The notes under the pieces are model-generated. The model was not told the DNA's origin. It saw only the letters and a list, made by a program, of their open reading frames with translations, and made no database searches. Position numbers and translations under genes: made by a program. Shown piece after piece: positions 43,488 to 52,783 of a stretch of DNA of 64,000 nucleotides. Source of the DNA: an uncultured Tateyamaria sp. (lineage in GTDB: Bacteria > Pseudomonadota > Alphaproteobacteria > Rhodobacterales > Rhodobacteraceae); the NCBI RefSeq assembly GCF_947503385.1, contig NZ_CANNDO010000008.1:84336-148335 (forward strand). The letters are read 5' to 3'. Each line of letters starts with the position of its first letter. Within the stretch, counting starts at the first letter, position 1.

Positions 43488-45007
43488 GCCACATCACCCA
43501 CGACGCGCAGGATTTCGGTCAGGCTGGTGCGCCCGGCGGCGACCTCTTGCAGGCCCTGACCAAACAGCGTCTCGGCCTCGGTCATCGCCTGCGCGCGCAT
43601 TTCCGCCTCGCTCGCCCCTGCGTCAATGGCAGCGCGCAGGGCCTCGCCGACCTCAATCATCTCAAAGATACCGATACGGCCCGCATAGCCTGACCCGCCA
43701 CAGGCCGCGCAGCCGCGCGCGTCGCGAACCGTGTCCGGCACGGTGAGGTTGTGCCGCTGGAAATGGGCCGCTTCGGCGGGGGTGGGCGGGTGCGCCTCGG
43801 CGCAGTCGGCACACAGGCGGCGCAGCAGCCGCTGCGCGATGACGCCGCGCAGGGTGGCCGCAATCAGAAAATTGTCGAGGCCAAGATCGCGCAGGCGCAC
43901 CACCGCACCCACAGAGCCATTGGCGTGGAGAGAAGAAAATACGAGGTGACCGGTCAGGGCCGCCTGCGCCGCTACGCTGGCGGTTTCACCGTCGCGCACC
44001 TCGCCCACGAGGATCACATCGGGGTCTTGCCGCAGCGTGGCGCGCAGGCCGTTGGCAAAGGTCATACCGATTTCAGCGTTGATCTGGCTTTGGCTGACAC
44101 CCGGCAGGTCGTATTCAATCGGGTCCTCGACCGTGACGATGTTGCGTTCATCGCGGTTGGCCAGTTGCAGAAGGGAATAGAGCGTGGTGGTCTTGCCCGC
44201 CCCCGTGGGTCCGGTGGCAAGGATAATGCCGTTGGGCAGGGTGGACAGACGGGTGAGCAATGACACTTGCGTTGCGCTGAGACCCAGATCGGACAGCGCC
44301 ATCAGCCCCGAGGATCGGTCGAGGATCCGCAACACGATCCGCTCACCATAATGTCCGGGCAACGAACTGACGCGCGTGTCGATCATGCGTCCACCCAGCG
44401 ACAGCGGGATGCGCCCGTCCTGCGGCAGCCGGGTTTCGGCGATGTCGAGACCCGCCATCACCTTGAGCCGCGACACCACGCGGCGGGTGGGCACGTCGCT
44501 GCGGTCCATGATCTTTTGCAGAAAGCCGTCCACACGCATCCGGGCCCGCAGGCCGCCCTCGTAGGGTTCGATATGCAGGTCCGACGCGCCGGAGGTGACC
44601 GCCTGCCGCAAAAGCTGGTTGACCAGTTGGATCACCGGGGCGTCGTCATCAGCCTCAAGCAGATCGCGCTGGCGTGTGGGGCCGGTGGTCGTTTCCAGAT
44701 CGAACAGCACGCCGTCGCCTGTCGCCACCTCTGCCGCGCCGTCTTCGTAGGTGCGGGTCATGGCTGCATCAAAGGCGGCGGCATCCATCCGTTCGATCAC
44801 CACATCCGGGTGCCCGGCCAGCAGCGCGCGGCGCTGCCCTTCGCGCATTCCGTTGGCGGTGGGTGCAGGCCCAAGGATCAGCCGCGGCCCGTCCCAGATC
44901 ACCTGTGCATCGCGGGCAAAGCTGTAGGGAAACCGCGCAGGGCCCTCAGCCGCCAAAGCGGATGCGGCTGGGGAGCGGGGGGAGGTTTCGGCTTTGGGCG
45001 ACGTCAT
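43484..45007 (-). CDS. gspE: GspE, type II secretion ATPase
   Basis: A 507-residue ATPase powering pseudopilus assembly. Motifs: Walker A GPTGAGKTTT, Asp box RQDPDVILVGEVRD, His box LTGHLVFSSLHAN and a zinc-binding CADC...CAACGGSGYAG near the C terminus. The start at ATG 45007 overlaps gspD by 62 bp, which is long; a start further in cannot be excluded, but the N-terminal domain is needed to reach normal length. Confidence 0.95.
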   Translation of the reverse strand: MTSPKAETSPRSPAASALAAEGPARFPYSFARDAQVIWDGPRLILGPAPTANGMREGQRRALLAGHPDVVIERMDAAAFDAAMTRTYEDGAAEVATGDGVLFDLETTTGPTRQRDLLEADDDAPVIQLVNQLLRQAVTSGASDLHIEPYEGGLRARMRVDGFLQKIMDRSDVPTRRVVSRLKVMAGLDIAETRLPQDGRIPLSLGGRMIDTRVSSLPGHYGERIVLRILDRSSGLMALSDLGLSATQVSLLTRLSTLPNGIILATGPTGAGKTTTLYSLLQLANRDERNIVTVEDPIEYDLPGVSQSQINAEIGMTFANGLRATLRQDPDVILVGEVRDGETASVAAQAALTGHLVFSSLHANGSVGAVVRLRDLGLDNFLIAATLRGVIAQRLLRRLCADCAEAHPPTPAEAAHFQRHNLTVPDTVRDARGCAACGGSGYAGRIGIFEMIEVGEALRAAIDAGASEAEMRAQAMTEAETLFGQGLQEVAAGRTSLTEILRVVGDVA

Positions 45008-46892
45008 CCACGAATCCGGCGTCAAAAGGTTGGTTCAGGTCCGCCCCGTCAAAGGGCAGCGTGCCTTGCGGCGTGCGTGGATACTGTCCATCATCCGGTG
45101 GCGTGATGGCAAGGCTTGCCGTCTTGGCCTTGCGCGCCAGTTGGCGGGTCAGCTTCTTGGCCTCGGCGTCGGATTTCACCACACGCGGGCGCAGCAGGAC
45201 CAGCAGCACGCGCTGATTTTCCGAGGCGTTTTTGCCCCGGAACAGTCCGCCCACGATGGGCAGTTTGGAAATCCCCGGCACCCGTTGCGACACGGACCCC
45301 GACCCATCCTCAAGCAGACCGCCCAGCATGATCACGTTGCCATCGCGCACCAGCACAGTGGTGGACAGCGCGCGCCGCGCCGTGATCTCGCCCCCGGAAT
45401 TGGCGCTTGCGGCGGTGAGGCTTGAGACTTCCTGTTCGATCTCCATCCGCACGGTGCGGTCGGCGTTGATTTGCGGGGTCACGTTCAGCGTGAGACCGAC
45501 ATCGCGCCGCTCAATCGTCTGGAACGGGTTGTCGGGCTGGTTGCTTTCGCCCACTTGGCTGAACGATCCGGTGACAAAAGGCACGTTCTGCGCCACGACG
45601 ATCTCTGCCTCTTCGTTGTTGAGGGTCATGATCGACGGGGTGGACAACAGGCGCGTGGAGTTTGTGGACGCAATCGCCGTCAACAGGCCCGCGATGCCCG
45701 CGTCGGCATCGCCCGCAGCACCACCAACAAAGCCGCCGTTCCCGGCGCTCGGCGTGCTGTCGCTGTCAAGGACCGACGACACAAGGCTCGACAGGCTGGG
45801 ACGCCCTTCGAGGCTGAATTCCACCCCGCCAACAACAGCGCTGTTGAGCACCGCGCCAAACTGTGCCGACAGGTCCGAGAACCCTTCGACAGACATTTCG
45901 AATATCACCGCCTCGACGAGCACCTGTGTGGGGCGGCGATCAAGAAAGTGGATCATGTTGACGATATTGTGCAGGTCATCCTCGGACGCGGTGATCAGCA
46001 GGGCGTTGGTCTGGGTGTCAGCCACGATGCGCGCCTGCACGGCACCCGGCTGCTGGTCATCCGACTGGATCGCGCGCAGCACCACGTCCGCAAGGGTCGC
46101 GGCATCGGCATAGTTCAGTTCGACCGCGTGGGACACCACACTGTCGCGTTGCGTGTCGAGCCGTCCGGCCAGCACGCGCAACTGGCGGCGCAGGTCGTCA
46201 TCGCCCGAAACGACGATGGCGTTTGACCGGCGATCCACCGAGACGGCGGCACTTTCCGGCACAATCCCCATCGCCTCGATCACTTGCAGGACTTCGGCGG
46301 CATTGGCATTGCGCAGGCGGATCAACTCGATGGGCTGTTCCTGTGGCTGGTCCAGACGGGCGACAAGCGCCTCGATCCGGTTTATGTTGGCGGCGCGGTC
46401 CGACAGCAGGATCAGGCGCGACCGGGGCACTGCCGTCAGCACCGCCTCGGCGGGCAGCAACGGGCGGATCACTTCGATGATTTCGGCCACGGGGGTGTTG
46501 CGGACTTCGATCACGCGGGTCTCATAGCCCGCTCGGGTGATGTCCACCGGCCCGCTTGTTTGTTCGCGCGCGACATTCATTGGCACAACTCGGGCGATGG
46601 CGCCGCTTTCGATCAGGGTCAGGCGGTTCAGTTCCAGCACGGTGAGGAACACCTCGTACAGCTCATCCGAGCTTAGCGGTTCGGGCGCCAGCACCGTCAC
46701 CGTGCCCCGCACACCGGGATCAAGCACAAAGCTGCGGCCTGACGCCTCCGCCACAATCTCGACAAAGCTGCGCAGGTCGGCGTCGCGCAGTTGCAGTTCA
46801 ACCTCGCCTTGGGCGCGCACCGCACCCGGAAGGGACATAACGACCAGACACAGGACCACGCAAAGGGCCCTCAGAAGGGGGAAATGGGTCAT
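44946..46892 (-). CDS. gspD: GspD, type II secretion outer membrane secretin
   Basis: A 648-residue secretin. Signal peptide to about residue 28; N0 domain (VELQLRDADLRSFVEIVAEASGRSF); three N1-N3 repeats; secretin core with VPGISKLPIVGGLFRGK and the conserved LLVLLRPRVV. No obvious C-terminal S-domain for a GspS pilotin is present beyond the core. Together with GspC it forms the outer membrane channel. Confidence 0.95.
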   Translation of the reverse strand: MTHFPLLRALCVVLCLVVMSLPGAVRAQGEVELQLRDADLRSFVEIVAEASGRSFVLDPGVRGTVTVLAPEPLSSDELYEVFLTVLELNRLTLIESGAIARVVPMNVAREQTSGPVDITRAGYETRVIEVRNTPVAEIIEVIRPLLPAEAVLTAVPRSRLILLSDRAANINRIEALVARLDQPQEQPIELIRLRNANAAEVLQVIEAMGIVPESAAVSVDRRSNAIVVSGDDDLRRQLRVLAGRLDTQRDSVVSHAVELNYADAATLADVVLRAIQSDDQQPGAVQARIVADTQTNALLITASEDDLHNIVNMIHFLDRRPTQVLVEAVIFEMSVEGFSDLSAQFGAVLNSAVVGGVEFSLEGRPSLSSLVSSVLDSDSTPSAGNGGFVGGAAGDADAGIAGLLTAIASTNSTRLLSTPSIMTLNNEEAEIVVAQNVPFVTGSFSQVGESNQPDNPFQTIERRDVGLTLNVTPQINADRTVRMEIEQEVSSLTAASANSGGEITARRALSTTVLVRDGNVIMLGGLLEDGSGSVSQRVPGISKLPIVGGLFRGKNASENQRVLLVLLRPRVVKSDAEAKKLTRQLARKAKTASLAITPPDDGQYPRTPQGTLPFDGADLNQPFDAGFVDDVAQSRNLPPLPSRIRFGG

Positions 46893-47043
46893 ACCGCTCT
46901 CTGCCTCGACGCCCTGCCCCGGTCATGGATGCCAGTGATTTTTGGGCGTGTTTTGCTCAATTGCGTGCAGCATAGACCAAATGCGCGCACCGCGCATGTA
47001 AAATGGCAGGGAAAGCTGCGATCTGTGGCCTGCACGCCATGGC

Positions 47044-47526
47044 TCAGCCTTCGGGGAACCCCATCAGCACAGGTGTGTCGCCGCCATTGTCGAGCCACAG
47101 GCCCTGTTCGTCGATCCGGTGCACCGTAAAGCCGTGTGCCATCTCGTCGCCCACCCGCAGAATCCGCTCGCCCGTGGGATGTGAAACAAGGCCCCAGACA
47201 GCGTCACCGGCACGCACCACGCCCTTGAGCGCAAAGCCCAAGGAATCGAGCGGTGGCGCGGGGGGTTTTGGCGGCTGCGGTTCGGCCACGGGTTCCGGTG
47301 CGGGCGGGGCCGGTGGCGCAGGCGGCTGCAACTCGCCAAACAGCGCGGGCCACTGCGTCGCAGCAAGCGGCGGGGTGGGTTCGGCGGATGTCGCGGCGTC
47401 GGTCGCGCGCGCCGTCACGGCGGCAGCAGGCAGGTTGTCATCTGACCAGATGCGCAGCGCGCGTTCGCCAGCAACGCCGGCGCCCACCAACGCAACAAGT
47501 GTCAAAAGAAACGCAACCAGCCGCAT
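47044..47526 (-). CDS. gspC: GspC, type II secretion inner membrane connector
   Basis: A 160-residue protein. One TM helix (MRLVAFLLTLVALVGAGVAGE), a long Pro/Ala-rich linker (about residues 65-100) and a C-terminal homology region (FALKGVVRAGDAVWGLVSHPTGERILRVGDEM) that contacts the secretin. There is no PDZ domain, as in several alphaproteobacterial GspC. A 150-bp gap separates it from gspD. ATG 47526 is chosen since the region before it has no similarity. Confidence 0.85.
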   Translation of the reverse strand: MRLVAFLLTLVALVGAGVAGERALRIWSDDNLPAAAVTARATDAATSAEPTPPLAATQWPALFGELQPPAPPAPPAPEPVAEPQPPKPPAPPLDSLGFALKGVVRAGDAVWGLVSHPTGERILRVGDEMAHGFTVHRIDEQGLWLDNGGDTPVLMGFPEG

Positions 47527-47626
47527 AATTGCCGCTATCCCCCTACATACCCACGACAATTGTGGACGAATTGGCGGCATCATGGTAGGTATGCCGTGCT
47601 AAAAACGATAAAAATCGAGCAGGCAG

Positions 47627-48142
47627 ATGCAGGTTTCACACCAAATCCGGGCAGGAATGGCCGGAATTCTCGTCATGGTGGTTTTCGGGTGCGGACCCGA
47701 AGGCGGATTGGGCCCGTCGTCCTTCCAGTCACAGTATAACGCCGCCCGCACCGCGCTTGAGTCGGGGCGGTATGCGCGGGCCATCGGCGGCTACACGCGC
47801 CTGTTGGAACAAGCCGGACCGCTTGCCGCGCGGGTCCGCCTTGAGTTGGCGCACAGCTATCTTCGGGACAACCAGTTTGCCGCCGCATCGCAACAGGCAC
47901 GCAGGCTGGCCACGACGCTGGACGGCCCGGACAAGGCCGCCGCATTGGCAGTACAGGCGACGGCGGATCACGAATTGGGTCTGGCCGCGCTGGCCGCAGG
48001 GGACCGGGCCAAAGGGGCGTCGTTCCTGCGTCAGGCCGATGCCGCAATGAAAACGGTTGTGGACAATCATCCCGATCTGGACCCGCTTGGCGCATTGGCC
48101 GCCCGCCGCGCAAGCATCGCCGTCCGGTTGCGCGGGCTCTAG
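47627..48142 (+). CDS. TPR-containing lipoprotein inside the secretion cluster
   Basis: A 171-residue lipoprotein. The N-terminal signal ends in VFGC with the lipidated Cys22 (Phe at -2 is unusual). The rest is helical TPR-like sequence (ARTALESGRYARAIGGYTRLLEQAGPL, ARVRLELAHSYLRDNQFAAASQQARRL). It is on the plus strand between gspC and gspM, the only gene of the cluster in that direction besides gspO. TPR lipoproteins act as pilotins for secretins (PilF/PilW), so this is a candidate pilotin for GspD. Confidence 0.75.
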   Translation: MQVSHQIRAGMAGILVMVVFGCGPEGGLGPSSFQSQYNAARTALESGRYARAIGGYTRLLEQAGPLAARVRLELAHSYLRDNQFAAASQQARRLATTLDGPDKAAALAVQATADHELGLAALAAGDRAKGASFLRQADAAMKTVVDNHPDLDPLGALAARRASIAVRLRGL

Positions 48143-48171
48143 CAGTCAAAAAACCCCCGGTGGTCCTGACC

Positions 48172-48654
48172 CTATGGTGTCAGCACCAGCGTGGCCGACA
48201 CCTTGCCCGGCGCGTCCGTTGCAAGGATGCGGAACGTGCCAAGCGCATACCCCCAGTGCGGGGCCTCCTCTGACAGCCAATTTGCCAGCCGCGTAAACGT
48301 CACGGAGTCAAAGCGCAGTTCGATCACACCATTTTCGCGCAGCCCGAGGTCTGAGACGTCTCCGCGCAACTGTGCCGCGATCAATGTTTCCTCGATACCG
48401 GTCGAACCGATGGGCGCGGGGGCGGTGCGCACCACCTGTGGCGTCAGGGCCGGTGCTTCGGCGGCGCGGGCGGCGACCCATGCGTTCAGGGCCAGTGCTT
48501 CGTCACGGGCGCGCAGGGCATCGGCACGGGCGGACCATGCCGGTTCCAGCACAGCCACATAAATCAGCGCGGGCAGGCCCAGCACCACAAGGGCGGCCAA
48601 CAGCATCCGCTCGCGCCCGGTGCGCGCCGCCAGCATATCGACCAGCGCATTCAT
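48172..48654 (-). CDS. gspM: GspM, type II secretion inner membrane protein
   Basis: A 160-residue bitopic protein, TM helix at about 17-36 (LLAALVVLGLPALIYVAVLEP) and a small ferredoxin-like periplasmic domain ending with LATDAPGKVSATLVLTP. It pairs with GspL. The ATG overlaps the gspL stop by 4 bp. Sequence is weakly conserved, so identity rests on layout and position. Confidence 0.85.
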   Translation of the reverse strand: MNALVDMLAARTGRERMLLAALVVLGLPALIYVAVLEPAWSARADALRARDEALALNAWVAARAAEAPALTPQVVRTAPAPIGSTGIEETLIAAQLRGDVSDLGLRENGVIELRFDSVTFTRLANWLSEEAPHWGYALGTFRILATDAPGKVSATLVLTP

Positions 48655-49832
48655 TCGCGGGCCTCGCTGCGCAACTGCAAGGCCGCGCGCACGCCGCCAC
48701 CCTGTTCGGTCACGCGCGCCTCGACCAATGTTACCTGCATCTCGCCTGCGGCCAGCGCGTCCTGCAGCGCATCGGCCGCCGCAAAATCCGCGACCTGCAC
48801 CTCAAGGTCGAGCCGCAGGCCATCAGCGCTCGAGACCTGTTCAAGAACGCTGCCGCTGGCCTGTAACACCGGGCTGGCGCGGGCAAAGAGGTCAAGCGCC
48901 GTCTCGGTCGGTTGTGACGGCGATGCGGCTGCGGTCATGCGCTCCATGGCTTGGCTCACCTGCGCGCGCACGTCGAGGATCGGGCCTTCGGGCACAAATC
49001 GGGCGCGCACGATGCCCTCGGTGGCTTGGGCGATGCTGCGCCGCTCTTCGATGAGGCTTTGTGTTTCGACGGTGTCCGCAGCGACCCAAAGGCCCGCCGT
49101 GAGCGCGCCCAGCACAACGGGCAATGCCCATGCGCGGATCGTCCGGCGCAGCCGGGTGCGGGTCAGCGCCGGGTCGCGCATCAGGTCGCAGGTCATCTCG
49201 CCAAAGCCCAGCACTTTGGGGGCCGCGATACCGCCTGCCCTCGCGACGTCGCCCGGTTTGGACACCACAGGGATATCATGCGTCCGGGCCCGTTCGGCCA
49301 ACGTGTCGAGCGGTGGGCCAAGCTGTAATATGACCTTGGGACGGGCCGCCGCGTCCTGTAGGCGCGCGCCGATCTGCGCCAGCGCCAGCGGGGCAGGCGC
49401 ACTGAACCCGTCTTCGGGACCAAAGCGGACACAGATGCTGTCGCCACTGCGCGCGATGGTCCAAAGCCCGACACTGGTCGGCAGCGCCAGATAGTCGGGC
49501 AACAGGCCCCGCACCTGCCCGGCCTGCGACCGCCACCCGGCGACCTGACCGGGGTCCGAGATCAGCGCCGTCTGCCACCCGCCTGCCCCCGCATGGGTCA
49601 GCGGGCGCATGTCGACGGCCTTGGCCGTGAGGCCCATCCTGTCCTGCAACTGGCGTCGCGCGATCTGTTCGCGCGCGTGCCCCGCAACACCGGCAGGCAG
49701 GTCCAGCGCGAGGGTCGGCACAGCAGCGCCGGGCACAAGCGCGATCTGCTTTGACCGCGCGCGCGCCGCATCGCCCAACCGCACAAAGCGGCGGTCAAAC
49801 GGCCCGTCCTGTCCTGCGCGCGATTGCGCCAT
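48651..49832 (-). CDS. gspL: GspL, type II secretion cytoplasmic-membrane linker
   Basis: A 393-residue protein. A cytoplasmic actin-like domain (about 1-230) binds GspE; one TM helix (VVLGALTAGLWVAADTV, about 245-262) leads to a periplasmic ferredoxin-like domain (about 300-390). ATG 49832 (MAQSRAGQDGPF) follows an A/G-rich stretch; the upstream extension lacks similarity. Overlaps gspM by 4 bp. Confidence 0.85.
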   Translation of the reverse strand: MAQSRAGQDGPFDRRFVRLGDAARARSKQIALVPGAAVPTLALDLPAGVAGHAREQIARRQLQDRMGLTAKAVDMRPLTHAGAGGWQTALISDPGQVAGWRSQAGQVRGLLPDYLALPTSVGLWTIARSGDSICVRFGPEDGFSAPAPLALAQIGARLQDAAARPKVILQLGPPLDTLAERARTHDIPVVSKPGDVARAGGIAAPKVLGFGEMTCDLMRDPALTRTRLRRTIRAWALPVVLGALTAGLWVAADTVETQSLIEERRSIAQATEGIVRARFVPEGPILDVRAQVSQAMERMTAAASPSQPTETALDLFARASPVLQASGSVLEQVSSADGLRLDLEVQVADFAAADALQDALAAGEMQVTLVEARVTEQGGGVRAALQLRSEARE

Positions 49833-49888
49833 ACCGATGCCCCTCTCAGATGGCCACAGTGCCGAGATCACGACCCAAGATCAACGGC

Positions 49889-50800
49889 CTAGCGGAATTG
49901 CGTGACGCGCCAGCGCACCAGCGGCCTGCGGCTCTCTCCGCGACGTTCGAGCAGCAGGGTGCGCACGGCACTGCGCGGACCCAGCGCGGCGCGGATATCA
50001 ACTGAGAACCACCATGTGTTCACCGCAAAGCGGCCCCTGTCGAAACCGTCCCCCAAGCCAGTGCCCTGGGCAAGCTCCACCGCTTCGAAAAAGCTGTTCA
50101 CTGACAGGATCGGTGCAACCTGCCGTGCGGCCAGCGCGCCGGCGATATCGGATGTCGCGGCATCGGGGAAAAAGCTTGCCACCACGGCAACGGGCGCCGT
50201 GTTGATATTCAGCTGGCTGTCGCCGGGCAGAATGGCGATGTAGGGGATCAGCCGCGCGCGGTCTTCGGGGGTGAGTGCGGGAATGTCGTCCAGCTGCCGC
50301 TGTAGCGTCAGCGCGCCACCGGGCGGGCGCAGCGGCGGGTCCAACCGGCGATACCCGTCCGGCGCAGCGGGTGCAAAGGACAGAGCATCCAAGAGATCCT
50401 TGGTGATCCCCTGCCGCAGCCCGATATCGCGGGCCAACCGGGCAAAGGCCGCATGGGCGGCGGTGTCGGCAGGGTTGGCCAGCCAGTTGATGTTGAACCG
50501 GCCAGCGGCGTCGGTGACATGCCCGGTGACGGTCCCCCGATCCAGCGCAAATGGGGTCGCGGCACCGGCCCATAAATCCGACGGGTGATCCACATTGATG
50601 CTGTCCCGGGTCAGCGCAACCATGGCGTGGGATTCAAACGCATCAAGATAGGCGGCGAGCTGATCGGCGTCCTGCGATGCGGCCAGTTGCGCGCGCCCCG
50701 TCTCGGCCTGCGCCAGCACAAAGACGGCGGCGGCAGCCATGGCGGCCACCAGAACGAGGGCGTTCACCAGCACGAACCCCGCCTGCCCTGCCCGCCTCAT
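49889..50800 (-). CDS. gspK: GspK, minor pseudopilin
   Basis: A 303-residue minor pseudopilin. The prepilin site is AG|FVLVNALVLVA with cleavage after Gly8 and no Glu at +5, typical of GspK, which caps the pseudopilus. A large insert domain follows (RFNINWLANPAD, ILPGDSQLNINTAP). It overlaps gspJ by 4 bp. Confidence 0.93.
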   Translation of the reverse strand: MRRAGQAGFVLVNALVLVAAMAAAAVFVLAQAETGRAQLAASQDADQLAAYLDAFESHAMVALTRDSINVDHPSDLWAGAATPFALDRGTVTGHVTDAAGRFNINWLANPADTAAHAAFARLARDIGLRQGITKDLLDALSFAPAAPDGYRRLDPPLRPPGGALTLQRQLDDIPALTPEDRARLIPYIAILPGDSQLNINTAPVAVVASFFPDAATSDIAGALAARQVAPILSVNSFFEAVELAQGTGLGDGFDRGRFAVNTWWFSVDIRAALGPRSAVRTLLLERRGESRRPLVRWRVTQFR

Positions 50801-51450
50801 TGCAACGTCTCCAGAACCGGGATTTCGCCGCCATTTTCTAGGATCAGCGTGACTTCGATCGCATCCGGCAGCGTATCCTTGAGCATCACCAGCCCCGTGC
50901 TTGCATCGCTGTCCCCGCCCTGTGGTTCAATCGGGTCCGACGGGCTGACACCCGGTTGCCAGCCCTGACGGGGCCAGTAACTGCGCACCCGCAGCCCGGC
51001 GATCCCGGACATCACGGCGACCTCCGGCATTTGCGCGTCGGCATTGGCCGGGGTCAGCGCGCGCCAGCCGCCACGGTAAAGGGTGCGCGTATCGCCATCC
51101 AAACGCCACACAGCCCGTTGCAGCGTGTTCATCCGCAAGGTGCCGCGCGTGTCCAGATCGACCTGCCCGGCCAGCGACAGGGCCAGCGTGGTGCCGTCCC
51201 TGCTGTGCCACAAGGACGACCGAGGCGGCGCATCGCCCGGCCCGTGGAACAACAGCGGCACAAGCGCCGACAGGTCGTTGCGCAACAGGGCCACGGGACG
51301 GGTCAGCGCGGTGACATCTTGGTGAGCGCTGCTCAGCGCATCGCGGGCGCGGAGCGTCCCGCTCAGGCTTTGCAGTCCCATGATCGCGACAAGAGCGAAA
51401 ATGGCCATCGCGGCGACCAGTTCGATCAGGGTGATGCCGCGTGTGGTCAT
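50797..51450 (-). CDS. gspJ: GspJ, minor pseudopilin
   Basis: A 217-residue pseudopilin beginning MTTRGITLIELVAAMAIFAL; cleavage after Gly5, Glu at +5 (residue 10). The C-terminal domain carries RVRSYWPRQGWQPG and a final EVTLILENGGEI strand. Overlaps gspI and gspK by 4 bp each. Confidence 0.93.
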   Translation of the reverse strand: MTTRGITLIELVAAMAIFALVAIMGLQSLSGTLRARDALSSAHQDVTALTRPVALLRNDLSALVPLLFHGPGDAPPRSSLWHSRDGTTLALSLAGQVDLDTRGTLRMNTLQRAVWRLDGDTRTLYRGGWRALTPANADAQMPEVAVMSGIAGLRVRSYWPRQGWQPGVSPSDPIEPQGGDSDASTGLVMLKDTLPDAIEVTLILENGGEIPVLETLQ

Positions 51451-51809
51451 CCCCGCGGCCCGGGGTCGAGATACACAACCAGTTGCGCGCCCGCCGCGCC
51501 CGGCACGCGGGCAGTGAGGGTCAGGCGGACCAATCCGCCTGCCGTGACAGTCCGGTCCTCGTCCAGCGTGACCGCGCGCCCGTCCAGTGTCACGGTCTCG
51601 GGCAGGCTGGCGTCCGGCCCCAGCAGCCGCAACTCCTCGGCCCGGTTGCGCACGGCAATTTGCGCCAGCGCCCGCGCCTCTGCCCCGGCAGCGGTGCGTG
51701 TGGCGTGGTCCAGTCCGCGCATCGCCGCGATTGTGCCGATGGACAGCACAAGAATGGCAATCGCCAGTTCCACCAGCGTCAGGCCACGGTCCCGCGTTAT
51801 GGGTCGCAT
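51447..51809 (-). CDS. gspI: GspI, minor pseudopilin
   Basis: A 120-residue pseudopilin: RDRGLTLVELAIAILVLSIG with cleavage after Gly9 and Glu14. It has the small GspI-size beta domain (TVTLDGRAVTLDEDRTVTAGG). It overlaps gspH by 13 bp and gspJ by 4 bp. Confidence 0.93.
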   Translation of the reverse strand: MRPITRDRGLTLVELAIAILVLSIGTIAAMRGLDHATRTAAGAEARALAQIAVRNRAEELRLLGPDASLPETVTLDGRAVTLDEDRTVTAGGLVRLTLTARVPGAAGAQLVVYLDPGPRG

Positions 51810-52240
51810 TGCGGTGGCCCCCAGCCAGCGCCGCGACAGGTGCGACGGCCAAAGGTGATGGCAAACGCGCTGGCGCGCCCGTTTGGCAACAGCAGGATGT
51901 CCGGCGCGTCACCAAGGCCACGGGTCACCTGCACCGTGACCGGTCCACCCCAAAGCTCTGCCGGACCGATGTCGCGCCAGCCGCCGGTGCCCCGTTCGAC
52001 CGGCTGCATGTCCCGCGCAGTGATCCGCAGGCCCAGCACCGCGCGCCCCTGCACCGCCCGGTCCGACAGCGCCGCCATGCGCGCTTGGAACCGGGCCGCG
52101 TCCTTGTCTGCCCCGCCGCCGCCGGACCCCGCCGGAACCAGCGAAATGCCCACGGCGAACACTGCCAGCACCGCGACCACAACCACCAGTTCAATCAGGC
52201 TGACGCCCGCGTCACGCGCATGGGTCAGCTGTCGGTCCAC
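51797..52240 (-). CDS. gspH: GspH, minor pseudopilin (GTG start)
   Basis: A 147-residue pseudopilin with RDAGVSLIELVVVVAVLAVF, cleavage after Gly12 and Glu17. I use GTG 52240, inside the end of gspG (16-bp overlap); no ATG in frame is closer, and a longer frame would run through gspG. The C terminus shows GRASAFAITFGRRTC with two Cys that may form a disulfide. Confidence 0.85.
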   Translation of the reverse strand: MDRQLTHARDAGVSLIELVVVVAVLAVFAVGISLVPAGSGGGGADKDAARFQARMAALSDRAVQGRAVLGLRITARDMQPVERGTGGWRDIGPAELWGGPVTVQVTRGLGDAPDILLLPNGRASAFAITFGRRTCRGAGWGPPQCDP

Positions 52241-52674
52241 GAGCCGATATCCGCGTCGGCGCCGGTGCCGCCCGCCACCCCGTCCGCGCCAAAGGTGAAC
52301 ACGTCGAAATCGCCATGCACGCCGGGAAAGAGGTACTGGTAGGGCTGGCCCCACGGGTCAATCGGCAACCGGTCGATATAGCCCGCCTGCGCCCAGTTCG
52401 TCGGCACCGGATCAGTCGTCGGGGCCGTGCGCAGCGCCTCAAGGCCCTGTTCGGTCGTGGGATAGCGGAAATTGTCCAACCGGTAGAGCTGTACCGCGTT
52501 CGCAATCGCCGCGATGTCAGATTGGGCGCGCGCCGCGCGGGCCTGATCGGGCCGGTCGATCACCCGTGGCACAATGACCAGCGCGAGGATCGACAGGATC
52601 ACCACAACAACCATCAACTCCAACAGCGAAAACCCGGCATCCGCCTTGTTCCCGTGGCGCGTGTGGTGCTGCAT
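52225..52674 (-). CDS. gspG: GspG, major pseudopilin
   Basis: A 149-residue major pseudopilin: ADAGFSLLELMVVVVILSIL with cleavage after Gly14 and Glu19, followed by the signature YRLDNFRYPTTEQGLEAL and DPWGQPYQYLFPG, ending in the calcium-site region (DIGSW). First gene of the gspGHIJKLM group; divergent from gspO. Confidence 0.97.
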   Translation of the reverse strand: MQHHTRHGNKADAGFSLLELMVVVVILSILALVIVPRVIDRPDQARAARAQSDIAAIANAVQLYRLDNFRYPTTEQGLEALRTAPTTDPVPTNWAQAGYIDRLPIDPWGQPYQYLFPGVHGDFDVFTFGADGVAGGTGADADIGSWTDS

Positions 52675-52783
52675 TTTCTGCTCTCCCTGACCCTTCGGGA
52701 CGCATGATACGAGCCTGCTGCGCATTGTCTATGCCTGTGTATCGCTTTGCCTTTTTCGGCTCAGCGCGTAGGGTCGCGGCGCA

